Shown here: positions 55,449-64,000 of the stretch, piece after piece
Layout of the letters: the number at the start of each line of letters is the position of its first letter
How positions within the stretch are numbered: the stretch's first letter is position 1
DNA from: Devosia sp. FJ2-5-3
GTDB lineage: Bacteria > Pseudomonadota > Alphaproteobacteria > Rhizobiales > Devosiaceae
DNA length: 64,000 bases
Direction: 5' to 3'
NCBI RefSeq assembly: GCF_029201545.1
Contig: NZ_CP104007.1
Span: forward strand, 3,969,501-4,033,500
Program-made: the position numbers and the translations under genes
The notes under the pieces: generated by a model
What the model was told of the DNA's origin: nothing
The model's database searches: none
What the model saw: only the letters and a program-made list of their open reading frames with translations

Positions 55449-56404
55449 GCGGCCACCCGCTTCTGCGTGCGCAGCAGGAGGTAGAGGAAGACGACGCTCC
55501 CCACCACGCCCATCACCACCGAGATGGGGATTTCATAGGGGAAGCGGATCAGCCGGCCGGTGATGTCGCAGGCCAGCACGATCCCGGCCCCGCCCACGGC
55601 GACCCAGGGCACGGAGCGGCGCATATTGTCGCCCACCATGAGGCTGACGACATTGGGCACGATCAGCCCGAGGAACGGGATCATGCCGACCGTCACCAGC
55701 ACGACGGCGCTGACCACGGCGACGATGGAAAGACCAAGCGAGACGACGGCGCGATGGTTGATGCCCAGATTGGTGGCAAAATCCTTTCCCATGCCGGCCA
55801 GGGTCATACGATCGGCCACGATATAGGCGAGCATCGCCGAGACCAGCCCGATCCAGAGCAGCTCGTAGCGCCCGCGCAGGACGCCGGAAAAATCGCCCAT
55901 TTCCCAGGCGAGGAGGGACGCCACGAGATTGGCGCGATAGGCGACGAAATAGGTGACGGCGCCGATGACACCGGCCAGCATGATGCCGATCAGTGGCACG
56001 AGCAGCACATCGCGCAGCGGCACGGCGCGCAGGATGCGCAGGAACAGCGCCGTCCCCCCGAGGGCAAACAGGGCCGAAACCGCCATCTTGGCGATCAGCG
56101 GCCAGCCGGGGGCAAAAAGGGTAACGAGGAGAAAACCCAGCCCCGCCGATTCCATGGTCCCCGTGGTCGAGGGTTCGACGAAACGGTTGCGCACGATCAT
56201 CTGCATGACCAGCCCGGCAATGGCCATGGAGCCGCCGGCCAGCATCAGGGCCATGGTCCGCGGAATGCGGCTGATGAACAGCACTTCGACGGCGCGACTA
56301 TCCATCCCACCGGCAAACAGGCTCGCGAGGGAGACGTCGCTGACGCCCACGAAAAGGCTGACGACCGCCATGGCAAGCGTGATCAGCGATGCAAGGATCA
56401 GCAT
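55445..56404 (-). CDS. Siderophore ABC importer permease (FecCD family), first
   Basis: A 319-aa inner-membrane permease of the VctD/FatD type from ATG 56404. Motifs include SRIPRTMALMLAGGSMAIAG and PFLGLIVPNVVSLMVG, typical of FecCD subunits. The upstream frame to 56521 runs through a repeat-like hairpin and is unsupported. The ribosome site is weak. The gap to the substrate-binding gene is 168 bp and holds a type C repeat. Confidence 0.88.
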   Translation of the reverse strand: MLILASLITLAMAVVSLFVGVSDVSLASLFAGGMDSRAVEVLFISRIPRTMALMLAGGSMAIAGLVMQMIVRNRFVEPSTTGTMESAGLGFLLVTLFAPGWPLIAKMAVSALFALGGTALFLRILRAVPLRDVLLVPLIGIMLAGVIGAVTYFVAYRANLVASLLAWEMGDFSGVLRGRYELLWIGLVSAMLAYIVADRMTLAGMGKDFATNLGINHRAVVSLGLSIVAVVSAVVLVTVGMIPFLGLIVPNVVSLMVGDNMRRSVPWVAVGGAGIVLACDITGRLIRFPYEIPISVVMGVVGSVVFLYLLLRTQKRVAA

Positions 56405-56444
56405 AGGCAAATGTGTGCTGGCTCCGGTTTTCGGAAATGCAATT

Positions 56445-56465
56445 CCCCTCCCGCAAGGGGAGGGG
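56445..56465. repeat. GC palindrome of the type A/C class
   Basis: 8-bp stem CCCCTCCC / GGGAGGGG with a GCAAG loop. A partial second arm (CCCTCTCCCCGGAAAGGG) lies near 56537. Confidence 0.55.
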
Positions 56466-56572
56466 CAAGCTCGGAGTGACCCGATAGCGCCGGCGATAGC
56501 GGGGTCATGGCCAGGCCGCAACCCCGCAATTGGTCACCCTCTCCCCGGAAAGGGCGGCGACCATGCGAAAGT

Positions 56573-57493
56573 CTAGCCGTTAAGGCCAGCCAGCACCTGG
56601 TCGAGCAGCAGCATCACGCCCTGGTAACCATGCATGGAGATGTAGGAGGCCTGGGAGTCCAGATAGACGATCTGACCTTCCTTGGCGGCAGTGGTCTGGT
56701 TGAACAGCTCGTTGTCGAGAAGGGCTGCGGCCGCACCGGCATTTTCACCCGTGCCCGCATCGCGGTCGACCACGAACACCCAGTCCGGGTTCACTTCGAG
56801 CAGGAATTCGAACGACACGGCGTCGCCACCATGATCGCCGTCCTTGACGCTGTCGAGCGCCGAAGCCATGCCGGCTTCGTTATAGACCCAGGACACGCGG
56901 CTATCGGGGCCGTAGACGCCAAGCTTGCTGGCATTGGTGACGATCACCAGCGCATTACCCTTGCCTTCGGCCGCGGCCTTGACCTCTGCCACCTTGGCAT
57001 CGAGCGCGGCGTTGAGTTCGGCGGCCTTGTCCTCGAGGCCGAAAATGGTACCCAGCGTCACCATATTGGCCTTGAGGCCATCGATGATGCTGCCATTATT
57101 GACCGAGAGATCGACGGTGGGGAGGATGTCCTTGGCGGTCTCGAAAGCGGAGGCCGAACGGGCAGCGACGAAATAGACGTCGGATTCGGAGGCGGCGATG
57201 GCCTCGAAATCGGGCTCGAAGAGCGAACCGATCTGCTCGGCATCGGCCGCTATGGCGCCGAGATAGGTCGGGGCATTGGAGGACGGCACGCCGGCAACCG
57301 GAACGCCCAGGGCCACCAGATCGTCATAGACCGCCCAATCCTGGGTCAGCACCTTGGCGGGAACGCCGCTGATCGTGGTTTCACCCTGGGGATGGGTAAT
57401 GACCTTGTCCTGCGCAAATGCAGCGGGGGCCAGAGCCATCGTGCCGGCGATCAGCACGGCTGCCAGGGAAGAAGTGCGGAAAAGCGACGTCAT
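56573..57493 (-). CDS. Periplasmic siderophore-binding protein
   Basis: A 306-aa class III periplasmic binding protein of the CeuE/FatB/VctP group. A Sec signal peptide (MTSLFRTSSLAAVLIAGTMA with an AFAQ cleavage-type end) is followed by a mature binding protein with no lipobox. It starts the importer operon 56.6-53.7 kb. A promoter (TTGACT-N17-TAGTGA) and a leader hairpin lie upstream. The family favours catecholate or mixed siderophores; specificity is not certain. Confidence 0.9.
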   Translation of the reverse strand: MTSLFRTSSLAAVLIAGTMALAPAAFAQDKVITHPQGETTISGVPAKVLTQDWAVYDDLVALGVPVAGVPSSNAPTYLGAIAADAEQIGSLFEPDFEAIAASESDVYFVAARSASAFETAKDILPTVDLSVNNGSIIDGLKANMVTLGTIFGLEDKAAELNAALDAKVAEVKAAAEGKGNALVIVTNASKLGVYGPDSRVSWVYNEAGMASALDSVKDGDHGGDAVSFEFLLEVNPDWVFVVDRDAGTGENAGAAAALLDNELFNQTTAAKEGQIVYLDSQASYISMHGYQGVMLLLDQVLAGLNG

Positions 57494-57524
57494 GAATTGT
57501 CCAATCGAGTTTCTTGCATCGAGG

Positions 57525-57545
57525 CGCCGTAAAGCTGACGGCGCT
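57525..57545 (-). promoter_or_regulatory. Leader hairpin of the siderophore operon
   Basis: 7-bp stem GCGCCGT / ACGGCGC with a 7-nt loop, 32 bp before the binding-protein ATG and at the predicted transcript start. Confidence 0.4.
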
Positions 57546-57554
57546 TGTCCAGTT

Positions 57555-57583
57555 CACTAGCGAGGCTCTTTTGCAGAGTCAAA
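57555..57583 (-). promoter_or_regulatory. Candidate promoter of the siderophore operon
   Basis: On the minus strand TTGACT (57578-57583), a 17-bp spacer, then TAGTGA (57555-57560). No clear Fur, RirA or Irr box was found nearby. Confidence 0.4.
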
Positions 57584-57611
57584 AGAAAAGATGATCTGTC
57601 TAGTCCGGATA

Positions 57612-58523
57612 TCAGGACGATGGCGCGTAGGTCTCGGCGCAGAGCGCGATGAAGCTTTTCATCGCCGCCGAGAGCGGGCTCGATTTCCGCCTTGCCACCA
57701 GCAATTGCCGCATCGCCCAGGGTTCGGCGAGCGGCGCGCAGACGAGGTCCGTCCCGGCCAGCAGATGCAGGCTCGTCGAGCGCAGGAACCCGATCCCGAA
57801 CCCGGCCTCGACCATGCGCACGAGCGCGGGGAAGCTTTCGACCCGCAGCGTCTCGTTCAGCGTCTTGCCGACGGCCCCCGCCGCCTCGCCGAGAAGCCGG
57901 TCGAGTGAGCCGGTCCGGTGCACGCTGACGATCGCATAGGGCAGCGCCGCGGCAAAGGAAACGGCTTTTCGCGGCTCGATCTGGCTGGCGAGCGGATGGT
58001 CGGGCGGGGCCAGCACCCAGACCCGCTCATCCTCGAACGGCCGGATGTCGAAGCGGGTAAAATCATAATTGTCGGAGACGATGGCCACATCGGCGCGTCC
58101 CTCGTCGAGCGCCAGCAGCGCCTTGGCCGCGCCCATTTCGCCGATGGAAATGGAAATGCCGGGATATTTCTGGGCATAGCGCGCGAGGAGTTCCGGCAGG
58201 CGTCCGGTGAGGGCCGAACCGGTACAGGCCAGGCGCAGGCTGCCGCGCTGGCCGGCGCTGAAATCGGCCATCGAGGCATCGAGATCGGCGATGGCGCGCA
58301 GCACGGTGCGGCAGCCTTCGGCATAGGCCTCGCCGGCCGTCGTCAGCTTCACCCCATGGGCCGAACGGTCGAACAGGACAACGCCGAGGCGCGCCTCGAG
58401 GTCGGACACACGGCGACTGACAGCGGAGGAGGCGATGCCTTCGCGCTCGGCGGCGCGCCCGATCGAGCCCGTTTCGGCCAGAAGCAAGATGAGGCGGGCT
58501 GTGACGCTGTCGAACGATGCCAT
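57612..58523 (-). CDS. LysR-family transcriptional regulator
   Basis: A 303-aa regulator. The winged HTH at about 1-60 includes AAEREGIASSAVSRRVSDLE; the effector-binding domain (about 90-295) is PBP2-like. ATG 58523 has AGGAG 5 nt upstream; a longer frame to 58967 lies antisense-like inside the tauE gene and is rejected. It follows the TauE gene by 26 bp, so the two may be one unit; it could control TauE or the downstream iron operon. Confidence 0.9.
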   Translation of the reverse strand: MASFDSVTARLILLLAETGSIGRAAEREGIASSAVSRRVSDLEARLGVVLFDRSAHGVKLTTAGEAYAEGCRTVLRAIADLDASMADFSAGQRGSLRLACTGSALTGRLPELLARYAQKYPGISISIGEMGAAKALLALDEGRADVAIVSDNYDFTRFDIRPFEDERVWVLAPPDHPLASQIEPRKAVSFAAALPYAIVSVHRTGSLDRLLGEAAGAVGKTLNETLRVESFPALVRMVEAGFGIGFLRSTSLHLLAGTDLVCAPLAEPWAMRQLLVARRKSSPLSAAMKSFIALCAETYAPSS

Positions 58524-58549
58524 GGAGTCTCCTGCCGGCACCATAGCGA

Positions 58550-59293
58550 TCAAGCCGGAAGGAGCAAGGACAAGCCGCGCAGGAGATAAAAAATGCCGAT
58601 GAAAGTCACGATCCAGCGGGTCCAGGCCCTGAACCCGGCATCGGAAAGGCGCTGCAAGATGTGGTAGCCCAGATTGGTGCCGGCGATGGCAAAAGGGGCC
58701 GCCACCAACACGATAAGCCAGTCCCCTGCCACCATGGCCGAGGCGGTGGCGCCATAGAAAAACACCTTTGAGGCATGGGAGACGACCTGTGTCGCGGCCT
58801 TGGTGGCGACGATGGTGCGACGGTCCATCTGGGTGCGGATGAAGAAGATGTCCACCGTCGGACCCGACACGCCGACGGCCAGATTGAGCCCACCGCCGAG
58901 AAAGCCACAGAGAAAGGCGTGGTGCGGCTTGCTGGCATCGAGCGCCAGCCAGTGGTTCGGGATCCACACCAGGATCGGCATCAGGCCGATGGCAATGCAG
59001 ACCGTAGCAAGATCAGGCGTGTAGCGCAGGATAAAGAGCAGGATCGCCGCCGCGACCAGCCCCACGCAGATCATGCCCAGAATGCGCCAGTCGATGTATT
59101 TTCGGGAGAGAATTGCGCGTGATCCATTGGCGACGATCTGGATCGCCCCCTGCACGGCAATCGCCGTCGCCACCGGCAGCACGGTCAGCAGCGCCGCCAG
59201 CAGCACCAGCCCACCGGCCATGCCGAACACGCCCGACAAGGTCGAGGTAAAAAGCACGGCGATGGCGACGAAACCGTAGAGAAGCAGGGACAT
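58550..59293 (-). CDS. TauE/SafE-family membrane exporter
   Basis: A 247-aa inner-membrane protein with about eight helices in two halves; GVFGMAGGLVLLAALLTVLP in the first half and GGGLNLAVGVSGPTVDIFF in the second are the family repeat signatures. Members export sulfite, sulfoacetate or other organic anions; the substrate here is unknown. A LysR gene follows. Confidence 0.88.
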   Translation of the reverse strand: MSLLLYGFVAIAVLFTSTLSGVFGMAGGLVLLAALLTVLPVATAIAVQGAIQIVANGSRAILSRKYIDWRILGMICVGLVAAAILLFILRYTPDLATVCIAIGLMPILVWIPNHWLALDASKPHHAFLCGFLGGGLNLAVGVSGPTVDIFFIRTQMDRRTIVATKAATQVVSHASKVFFYGATASAMVAGDWLIVLVAAPFAIAGTNLGYHILQRLSDAGFRAWTRWIVTFIGIFYLLRGLSLLLPA

Positions 59294-59369
59294 GGACCCT
59301 CATTGCCCTCCCGCCCCCATTCCCGCCAGCACTGCTTTGGCATGGGCCCTTGCCGGTAAATTTCACGGC

Positions 59370-59430
59370 GTCATTCCCGCGAAAGCGGGAACCCCTGTTA
59401 AACGGAGGTCCCCGCTTGCGCGGGGATGAC
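59370..59430. repeat. Type B bipalindromic repeat, copy B5
   Basis: A 61-bp element with GTCAT / ATGAC ends and arms CCCGCGAAAGCGGG and CCCCGCTTGCGCGGGG. It lies 19 bp from the DUF1624 stop. Confidence 0.88.
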
Positions 59431-59449
59431 CCGAAGGGAGGCAAGAGCG

Positions 59450-60427
59450 TTATGGCGCCGGCTCCAGCAAGTCCGGATAGATCAGCGCCGAACATTGCCT
59501 GTTGTTTTCATCGAGCTTTGCCTGCTCATCTGCCGTCAGCACGCCCGAATAGACTGGCTCCCACAGCCCATCCGCCGTCAGCCCCTCCATGCCGCACTGG
59601 CAATAGGTGGTGCAGAGCGGCGCGCTGGTGCCGCTGGTTTCGCAGGTCACCTGGCACGAGCGCAGGAAATCGGCCTCGCGCAGACTGTCCTGCGTTCCCA
59701 GCAGCATCGACAGCGGCACGATGACGGCGAGCAGCACCGGCTGGTGGATGAGGTAAAACGGCAGGCTCCACCGCCCCAGCCAGGCCATTGCCTTGCCCAG
59801 CCGCCCGGTCACCGGGATGGTGGCCAGACGCGGCAGCACAGCTGCTTTGCCCAGCCGCGTCGCAATCACCCCGAGCAGCACCACACCGAACCAGGGAAAC
59901 ACCGGCACGAGATCATTGGTCACCGGCGGCTCGACCCAGAACCCCAGCCAGGAGAACAGCTTTTCGTTGAACAGGGGATGGGAAAAGAACAGCGGTGGCA
60001 GGATGAATGCCAGCGCTGCGAGCCCCGTCACCCACACCGGAACAAACAAGAACGGCAGCGCCATCAGCATGAAGAGCGCGATGGCATGGAGCACGCCGAA
60101 ATAGACAAAGCTCTCGGGAAAGGTCAGCCAGGTGCCCAGCGTAATCGCCAGCGCCCCGCCGAACACAAACAGCCAGCGCCGCCAGAACCCTTTCCAGCGC
60201 ATGCCCTCGCCATGGCCAAGCACCAGCCCGACCCCGACGAGAAACAGGAATGCAAACAGGATCGAGCGGGCAAAAAACACCCAGCGCCAATCAAACCCCA
60301 CATCCCAGCCGACAAAGCCGAAATACCAGAGATCCCAGCAGAAATGATAAATCGCCATGGCGAGGATCGCGACACCCCGCGCCACATCGATCACCGGCAT
60401 GCGGGGTTTTCTGGCGGTTTCAGACAT
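59450..60427 (-). CDS. DUF1624 membrane acyltransferase-like protein with Cys-rich tail
   Basis: A 325-aa polytopic protein of the DUF1624 / heparan-alpha-glucosaminide N-acetyltransferase-like group. It opens RMPVIDVARGVAILAMAIYH, the family signature with the conserved aspartate and histidine, and has about eight membrane helices up to residue 245. An unusual C-terminal tail of about 75 residues carries six closely spaced cysteines (C-x3-C, C-x3-C-x1-C) and one more near the end. The acyl acceptor is unknown. Confidence 0.82.
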   Translation of the reverse strand: MSETARKPRMPVIDVARGVAILAMAIYHFCWDLWYFGFVGWDVGFDWRWVFFARSILFAFLFLVGVGLVLGHGEGMRWKGFWRRWLFVFGGALAITLGTWLTFPESFVYFGVLHAIALFMLMALPFLFVPVWVTGLAALAFILPPLFFSHPLFNEKLFSWLGFWVEPPVTNDLVPVFPWFGVVLLGVIATRLGKAAVLPRLATIPVTGRLGKAMAWLGRWSLPFYLIHQPVLLAVIVPLSMLLGTQDSLREADFLRSCQVTCETSGTSAPLCTTYCQCGMEGLTADGLWEPVYSGVLTADEQAKLDENNRQCSALIYPDLLEPAP

Positions 60428-60440
60428 TCTGGCTCCCTTG

Positions 60441-60563
60441 ACCCCTCACCCTAACCCTCTCCCCAAAGGGGCGAGGGGATCAGACCGCGTATGCGGCACA
60501 CCCTCGTCACAACCACCGGCCCAGTCCCCTCGCCCCGCTGCGGAGAGGGTTAGGGTGAGGGGC
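60441..60563. repeat. Type C inverted repeat pair
   Basis: Copies at 60441-60480 and 60524-60563, inverted, each beginning (or ending) CCCCTCACCCTAACCCTCTC and able to pair across a 43-bp loop. It lies between recQ's stop and the DUF1624 start. Confidence 0.85.
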
Positions 60564-60586
60564 TTTCGCTGTGCCACCCGGCAAAT

Positions 60587-62437
60587 TCAATCGCCGTCAT
60601 ACCCCCGCACAACCGCCAAAAAATCCTCACCATAGCGATCGAGCTTGCCCTGCCCCACGCCGGGCAAATTGAGCATGTCGTGCGGATGCCGCGGCTGCGC
60701 CAAAGCCATGGCCCGCAGCGTCGCATCGTGAAAAATCACATAGGGCGGCACGCCCTGGCTCTTGGCAATCCTGAGCCGCGCCGCCCGCAGCGCGTCGAAC
60801 AGGCCCCGCGCATGGTCGGGAATATCGATGGTCCGCGCCAGCTGGCGGCGAACCTCCACCGCTTTCTTCGGCCGGTCCTTGCGGAAGGTGACGATGCGCT
60901 CGCGCTTGAACACCGCGCGCGCTTCCTCCCCCAGCACCAGCGCGCCGTGGCTGGCGTGGTCCACCATCACCAGCCCCATCGCCGTCAGCTGCCGCAGCAC
61001 CGATTGCCAGGCTTTTGCATCGAGCTCGCGTCCCTGGCCGAACACAGGCTGGTTCTGGTGCCCGAAGCGGGTGACCTTCTCAGTCTCCTTGCCCACGAGC
61101 ACGTCGATGACATGGGCCGCGCCGAACCGTTGGCCAGTCCGATAGATCGCCGCCAGCGCCTTGATCGCTGCCTCCGTGCCATCCCAGCTTTCCACCGGCG
61201 AGCGGCAGGTGTCGCAATTGCCGCAATTGCCCGGATGGCTTTCGCCAAAATGGTTGAGGATCGCCTTGCGGCGGCATTCCGCCGTCTCGCAGACGCCGAG
61301 CAGCGCATTGAGCTTGCCGTGCTCGAGGCGTTTGACCTCATCAGGGGCCCCGCCCTCGTCGATCATCCGCCGGCGCTGCACCACATCGGCCATGCCATAG
61401 CTCATCCAGGCATCGGCCGGCTGGCCGTCGCGCCCGGCGCGGCCGGTTTCCTGATAATAGGCTTCAATCGAGGACGGCAGATCCATGTGCGCCACATAGC
61501 GCACGTCAGGCTTGTCGATACCCATACCGAACGCCACGGTCGCCACAAGGCACAGCCCCTCATCCTTGAGGAAAGCATCCTGATTAGCGCTTCTGAGATC
61601 CGCCGACATGCCGGCATGATAAGGCAGCGCCCGGATCCCCTTGCCTGAGAGCCAGTCGGCGACGTCCTCGACCTTGGCGCGGCTGAGGCAATAGACAATC
61701 CCGCTCTCGCCCTTATGGCCAGACAGAAAATCGAGCAACTGCTCGCGCGGCTTGTCGCGCTCGACGATGGAATAGGAAATGTTGGGCCGGTCGAACGAGG
61801 TGGTAAACACCCGCGCCTGCTCGAGCCCCAGCCGCTCGATGATATCCTCGCGCGTCGTCGGATCGGCCGTGGCGGTCAGCGCAATGCGCGGCACGCCGGG
61901 ATAGAGTTCGACCAGATGAATGAGCTCGCGATATTCGGGCCGGAAATCATGCCCCCACTGGCTCACGCAGTGCGCCTCGTCGATGGCAAAGAGCGAAATA
62001 TCGACGCCCGAAAGCATATTGGCAAAGCCCGGCGTTGCCACGCGTTCGGGCGCCACATAGAGGAGATCGAGCTCCCCGCGCCGCAATTTGCGCCGGACTT
62101 CGGCCGATTCTTCTGCCGAGAGCGAAGAGTTCAGCGCCGCCGCCGCTACCCCAGCCTGGCGCAGCGCCTCGACCTGGTCGCGCATCAGTGCAATCAGCGG
62201 CGAGACAACAATGCCCACACCATGCCGGCAGATGGCCGGGATCTGGAAGCACATGGATTTGCCGGCGCCGGTGGGAAACAACACCACCGCGTCGCCCCCC
62301 TCGACCAGGTGGTCGATCACCTCGCCCTGCTGGCCACGAAACCCCTTGTGGCCAAAAATATCGCGCAACACCGCCAGCGACGACGGCCGCTCGGGGCGTT
62401 GGGGCGAAAACAGATCGTATGATTCAATGGCGTCCAC
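60587..62437 (-). CDS. recQ: ATP-dependent DNA helicase RecQ
   Basis: A 3'-5' DNA helicase of 616 aa for recombination and repair. Helicase motifs: Walker A PTGAGKS (about 55-61), DEAH box [18 protein letters not shown], and motif [11 protein letters not shown]. An RQC zinc region follows (CETAECRR, then CGNCDTC), then a winged helix and a C-terminal HRDC domain (about 535-610). It is separated from its neighbours by repeats. Confidence 0.96.
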   Translation of the reverse strand: MDAIESYDLFSPQRPERPSSLAVLRDIFGHKGFRGQQGEVIDHLVEGGDAVVLFPTGAGKSMCFQIPAICRHGVGIVVSPLIALMRDQVEALRQAGVAAAALNSSLSAEESAEVRRKLRRGELDLLYVAPERVATPGFANMLSGVDISLFAIDEAHCVSQWGHDFRPEYRELIHLVELYPGVPRIALTATADPTTREDIIERLGLEQARVFTTSFDRPNISYSIVERDKPREQLLDFLSGHKGESGIVYCLSRAKVEDVADWLSGKGIRALPYHAGMSADLRSANQDAFLKDEGLCLVATVAFGMGIDKPDVRYVAHMDLPSSIEAYYQETGRAGRDGQPADAWMSYGMADVVQRRRMIDEGGAPDEVKRLEHGKLNALLGVCETAECRRKAILNHFGESHPGNCGNCDTCRSPVESWDGTEAAIKALAAIYRTGQRFGAAHVIDVLVGKETEKVTRFGHQNQPVFGQGRELDAKAWQSVLRQLTAMGLVMVDHASHGALVLGEEARAVFKRERIVTFRKDRPKKAVEVRRQLARTIDIPDHARGLFDALRAARLRIAKSQGVPPYVIFHDATLRAMALAQPRHPHDMLNLPGVGQGKLDRYGEDFLAVVRGYDGD

Positions 62438-62494
62438 GCACCCCTTGAATCATGCAGGCCGCGGCCTTGCAACATCACAAAGCCGCCAACCCCA

Positions 62495-62812
62495 TCAATG
62501 CTGGGCAGAATGCTCGGCGTTGCGCTTGCGTGTCGCAGCGGCCTTCTTGGCGGAGGCCGATCGCTCGGCCGCAGAGCGGCTGGCCGAGGCCTCGCCACCC
62601 TTCTTGCCGCCTTTGTGCGATGCGGGGTGTCCCGTGTCCTTGCCGCGGCCCGATCCGGATTTCTTGCCGCCGCCATCGTCCTTGTTGACAGTCGCCCAGG
62701 CCCGGCTTTCGGCCTCATCCTTGGACACGCCCTTTTTCTCGTAGCCTTCCTCGATATGCGCGGCCTTGCGCTTCTGCTTGTCGGTATAGGCGCTCTTGTC
62801 ACCCTGGGGCAT
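62495..62812 (-). CDS. Small Lys/Gly-rich protein (plasmid-stabilisation-like annotation)
   Basis: A 105-aa basic, disordered protein. It begins MPQGDKSAYTDKQKRKAAHI, then EEGYEKKGVSKDEAESRAWA and a KDDGGGKKSGSGRGK tail. Homologues are often called plasmid stabilization protein, but no toxin-antitoxin partner is adjacent. GGAGG lies upstream of ATG 62812. Its chemistry suggests a stress or nucleic-acid-associated protein; this is inference. Confidence 0.75.
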   Translation of the reverse strand: MPQGDKSAYTDKQKRKAAHIEEGYEKKGVSKDEAESRAWATVNKDDGGGKKSGSGRGKDTGHPASHKGGKKGGEASASRSAAERSASAKKAAATRKRNAEHSAQH

Positions 62813-63017
62813 ATTCGCCTCCTCCTCTTCAAGGAAACGGAAGGGCGCGCGGATGGGATAGAGGCTCGGCTGCCATTTCGTTGGCCGGGCGGGGAAACCG
62901 GAAAAACCCATCCCGTTCCTCATGCCATCGCGTCCGGCTGACACGCGTCACCCTTCGCGAGGAGATAATGAACGGCAAGCCGGGGGGTTGCGCCGGCCGA
63001 CTTTACATAAACCCAGG

Positions 63018-63572
63018 CTAGCGCAGCGGCTGGCTGAGAAAGGCCGAGCCCTTGAGCACGAAACGCCAGGGCGTTTCCGCTCCCTTGGTGATGCCGATCC
63101 GTGTTCCGGTCGCCACCTCGCCCGCTTGTCTTCGCGCCGTGATCGAGAAGGGCGGGGCGTCGAGCGCCAATCCATTCTGGCCGAGATCCAGCCCCAGCGC
63201 CTGGGCCAGTTTCCCCGGTCCGGAGCACAGCTGCTTCTCGCTGACCCCGCCCCGCCGCTCATGCATTTGCGCCAGTCCCTCCGTGGGCCGCAACGCGCGG
63301 ATCAAGACGGCGCTGCCCGGCCGGCAGACGAAGTTGAGGCAATAATGAATGCCATAGATCTTGTAGACATAGGCATGCCCCGCCGGCCCGAACATGGCGG
63401 CATTGCGCGGCGTCGGCCCCCGAAAACTATGCGAGGCCGGATCGCTCTCGTCATAGGCCTCCACCTCGACGATCTCGCCCCCAACGCCATCGACCAGCAA
63501 TGTCGCGCCGATCAGTTCAGGCGCAATGTCGAGGACAGGGCGATCGAAGAAGGATTTTTGGATTTTTGCCAT
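63018..63572 (-). CDS. DNA-3-methyladenine glycosylase (AAG/MPG family)
   Basis: Removes alkylated purines in base-excision repair. The 184-aa protein has the MPG family signatures [20 protein letters not shown] (catalytic glutamate in [18 protein letters not shown]), [20 protein letters not shown], and [14 protein letters not shown]. It appears monocistronic. Confidence 0.93.
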   Translation of the reverse strand: MAKIQKSFFDRPVLDIAPELIGATLLVDGVGGEIVEVEAYDESDPASHSFRGPTPRNAAMFGPAGHAYVYKIYGIHYCLNFVCRPGSAVLIRALRPTEGLAQMHERRGGVSEKQLCSGPGKLAQALGLDLGQNGLALDAPPFSITARRQAGEVATGTRIGITKGAETPWRFVLKGSAFLSQPLR

Positions 63573-63633
63573 TGTGTCAGACCGAGCTTATAACCCCCCG
63601 CTTTGCTGGAGCTTCCCCAGACACTCCGGCTTC

Positions 63634-63718
63634 CCTCGGGCTTGACCCGAGGGCCATTCAGCAAGCCTCTACGTGATGTTTGTGCAAGCAACCAGAGGCC
63701 CTCGGGTCAAGCCCGAGG
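63634..63718. repeat. Type D inverted repeat pair
   Basis: CCTCGGG-CTTGA-CCCGAGG at 63634-63652 and its inverse at 63700-63718, each arm also self-complementary, separated by 47 bp. It can form a large cruciform or RNA hairpin. Confidence 0.85.
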
Positions 63719-63749
63719 CAAGTCCGGCGATGTCACCACACCCACGATG

Positions 63750-63788
63750 CGTCCCTCCCCCTACCAGGGGGAGGTTAGGTGGGGGTCT
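63750..63788 (+). repeat. Type A' palindromic repeat, copy A8
   Basis: CCCTCCCCCT / AGGGGGAGG stem with a TTAGGTGGGGGT tail, matching A5 closely; 14 bp from the SDR stop. Confidence 0.8.
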
Positions 63789-63801
63789 CTCGCCCCAAAA
63801 A

Positions 63802-64000
63802 CTATTTCCCCCGCAACACCTCATCGACAAACCGCAAATTCCCCGCCGTCAGCCCGGCGTCCACCGGCAGCAGCGCCCCCGTAATACCCGAGGCCGCATC
63901 GGAACATAGAAACACCGCCGCATTGGCCACTTCCACCGGATCGACCATGCGCCCCAGCGGATAATGCGGCAGCACATTGTCGAGCACGCTCGGGTCCGCT
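63802..64000 (-). CDS. Short-chain dehydrogenase/reductase, C-terminal part only
   Basis: The last 65 or so residues of an SDR-family oxidoreductase; the rest lies beyond the window. [20 protein letters not shown] followed by [18 protein letters not shown] is the typical end of the classical SDR Rossmann fold. Substrate unknown. Confidence 0.85.
   Translation of the reverse strand, partial: ADPSVLDNVLPHYPLGRMVDPVEVANAAVFLCSDAASGITGALLPVDAGLTAGNLRFVDEVLRGK

Noticed and set aside
37209..59430. CRISPR array made of the GC palindromes
   Set aside because: Copies are kilobases apart with no spacers and no cas genes.

Overview
The window is about 64 kb of GC-rich chromosome from an alphaproteobacterium of the order Hyphomicrobiales. 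The best guess is a Devosia-like genus, inferred from gene content and order rather than from a marker gene. The order-level call rests on ChvG/ChvI beside HprK, EIIA-Man and HPr, on GcrA, on a DivL with tyrosine at the phosphoacceptor site, on perfect CtrA boxes (TTAA-N7-TTAA) and on clustered GANTC methylation sites. Coding density is high and genes run in both directions. I see no rRNA, tRNA, phage, integrase, IS transposase or CRISPR array. The mobile-looking content is a set of short palindromic repeat families and one DUF559 nuclease gene bracketed by one of them.

Layout. 1-5.6 kb: propionyl-CoA carboxylase genes pccA (cut by the window edge) and pccB with their divergent ScfR/PccR-type regulator; a DUF559 gene with three copies of a 38-bp repeat sits between pccB and pccA. 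5.1-12.6 kb: tsaE, divL, a chemoreceptor, ahcY and a DUF2937 gene. 12.7-16 kb: a luxR-luxI quorum-sensing pair running into a family 2 glycosyltransferase. 16.3-21.2 kb: hslO, argF and argD on the minus strand, divergent from gcrA. 21-29.3 kb: polA, a receiver-like protein, gamma carbonic anhydrase, SelO, a HAD phosphatase and a SleB-type wall hydrolase behind a CtrA box. 29.4-35.1 kb: pckA divergent from chvI-chvG-hprK-EIIA-HPr. 35-43.3 kb: YARHG protein, VOC protein, DUF924, an M29 aminopeptidase, a 43-aa membrane peptide, an ABC exporter, and phoR divergent from ppk2. 43.4-51 kb: KDG kinase and a fructuronate reductase-type enzyme (hexuronate use), then an amidohydrolase / glutamine-synthetase-like ligase / aldehyde dehydrogenase / Fe-alcohol dehydrogenase operon. 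51-59.3 kb: TIM-barrel isomerase, diguanylate cyclase, siderophore ABC importer, LysR and TauE. 59.4-64 kb: DUF1624 membrane protein, recQ, a Lys-rich small protein, a 3-methyladenine glycosylase and a truncated SDR.

How parts work together. Carbon and envelope signalling converge on ChvG/ChvI, HprK and the PTS proteins beside gluconeogenic pckA. Cell-cycle control is represented by DivL, GcrA and CtrA/CcrM-type sites. Phosphate sensing (PhoR) sits next to polyphosphate kinase.

Most worth a second look: the DUF559-repeat unit inside the pcc operon, the LuxR-divergent LuxI-glycosyltransferase unit, the dense CtrA/GANTC control region of gcrA, and a possible gamma-glutamyl amino-alcohol pathway at 46-51 kb.
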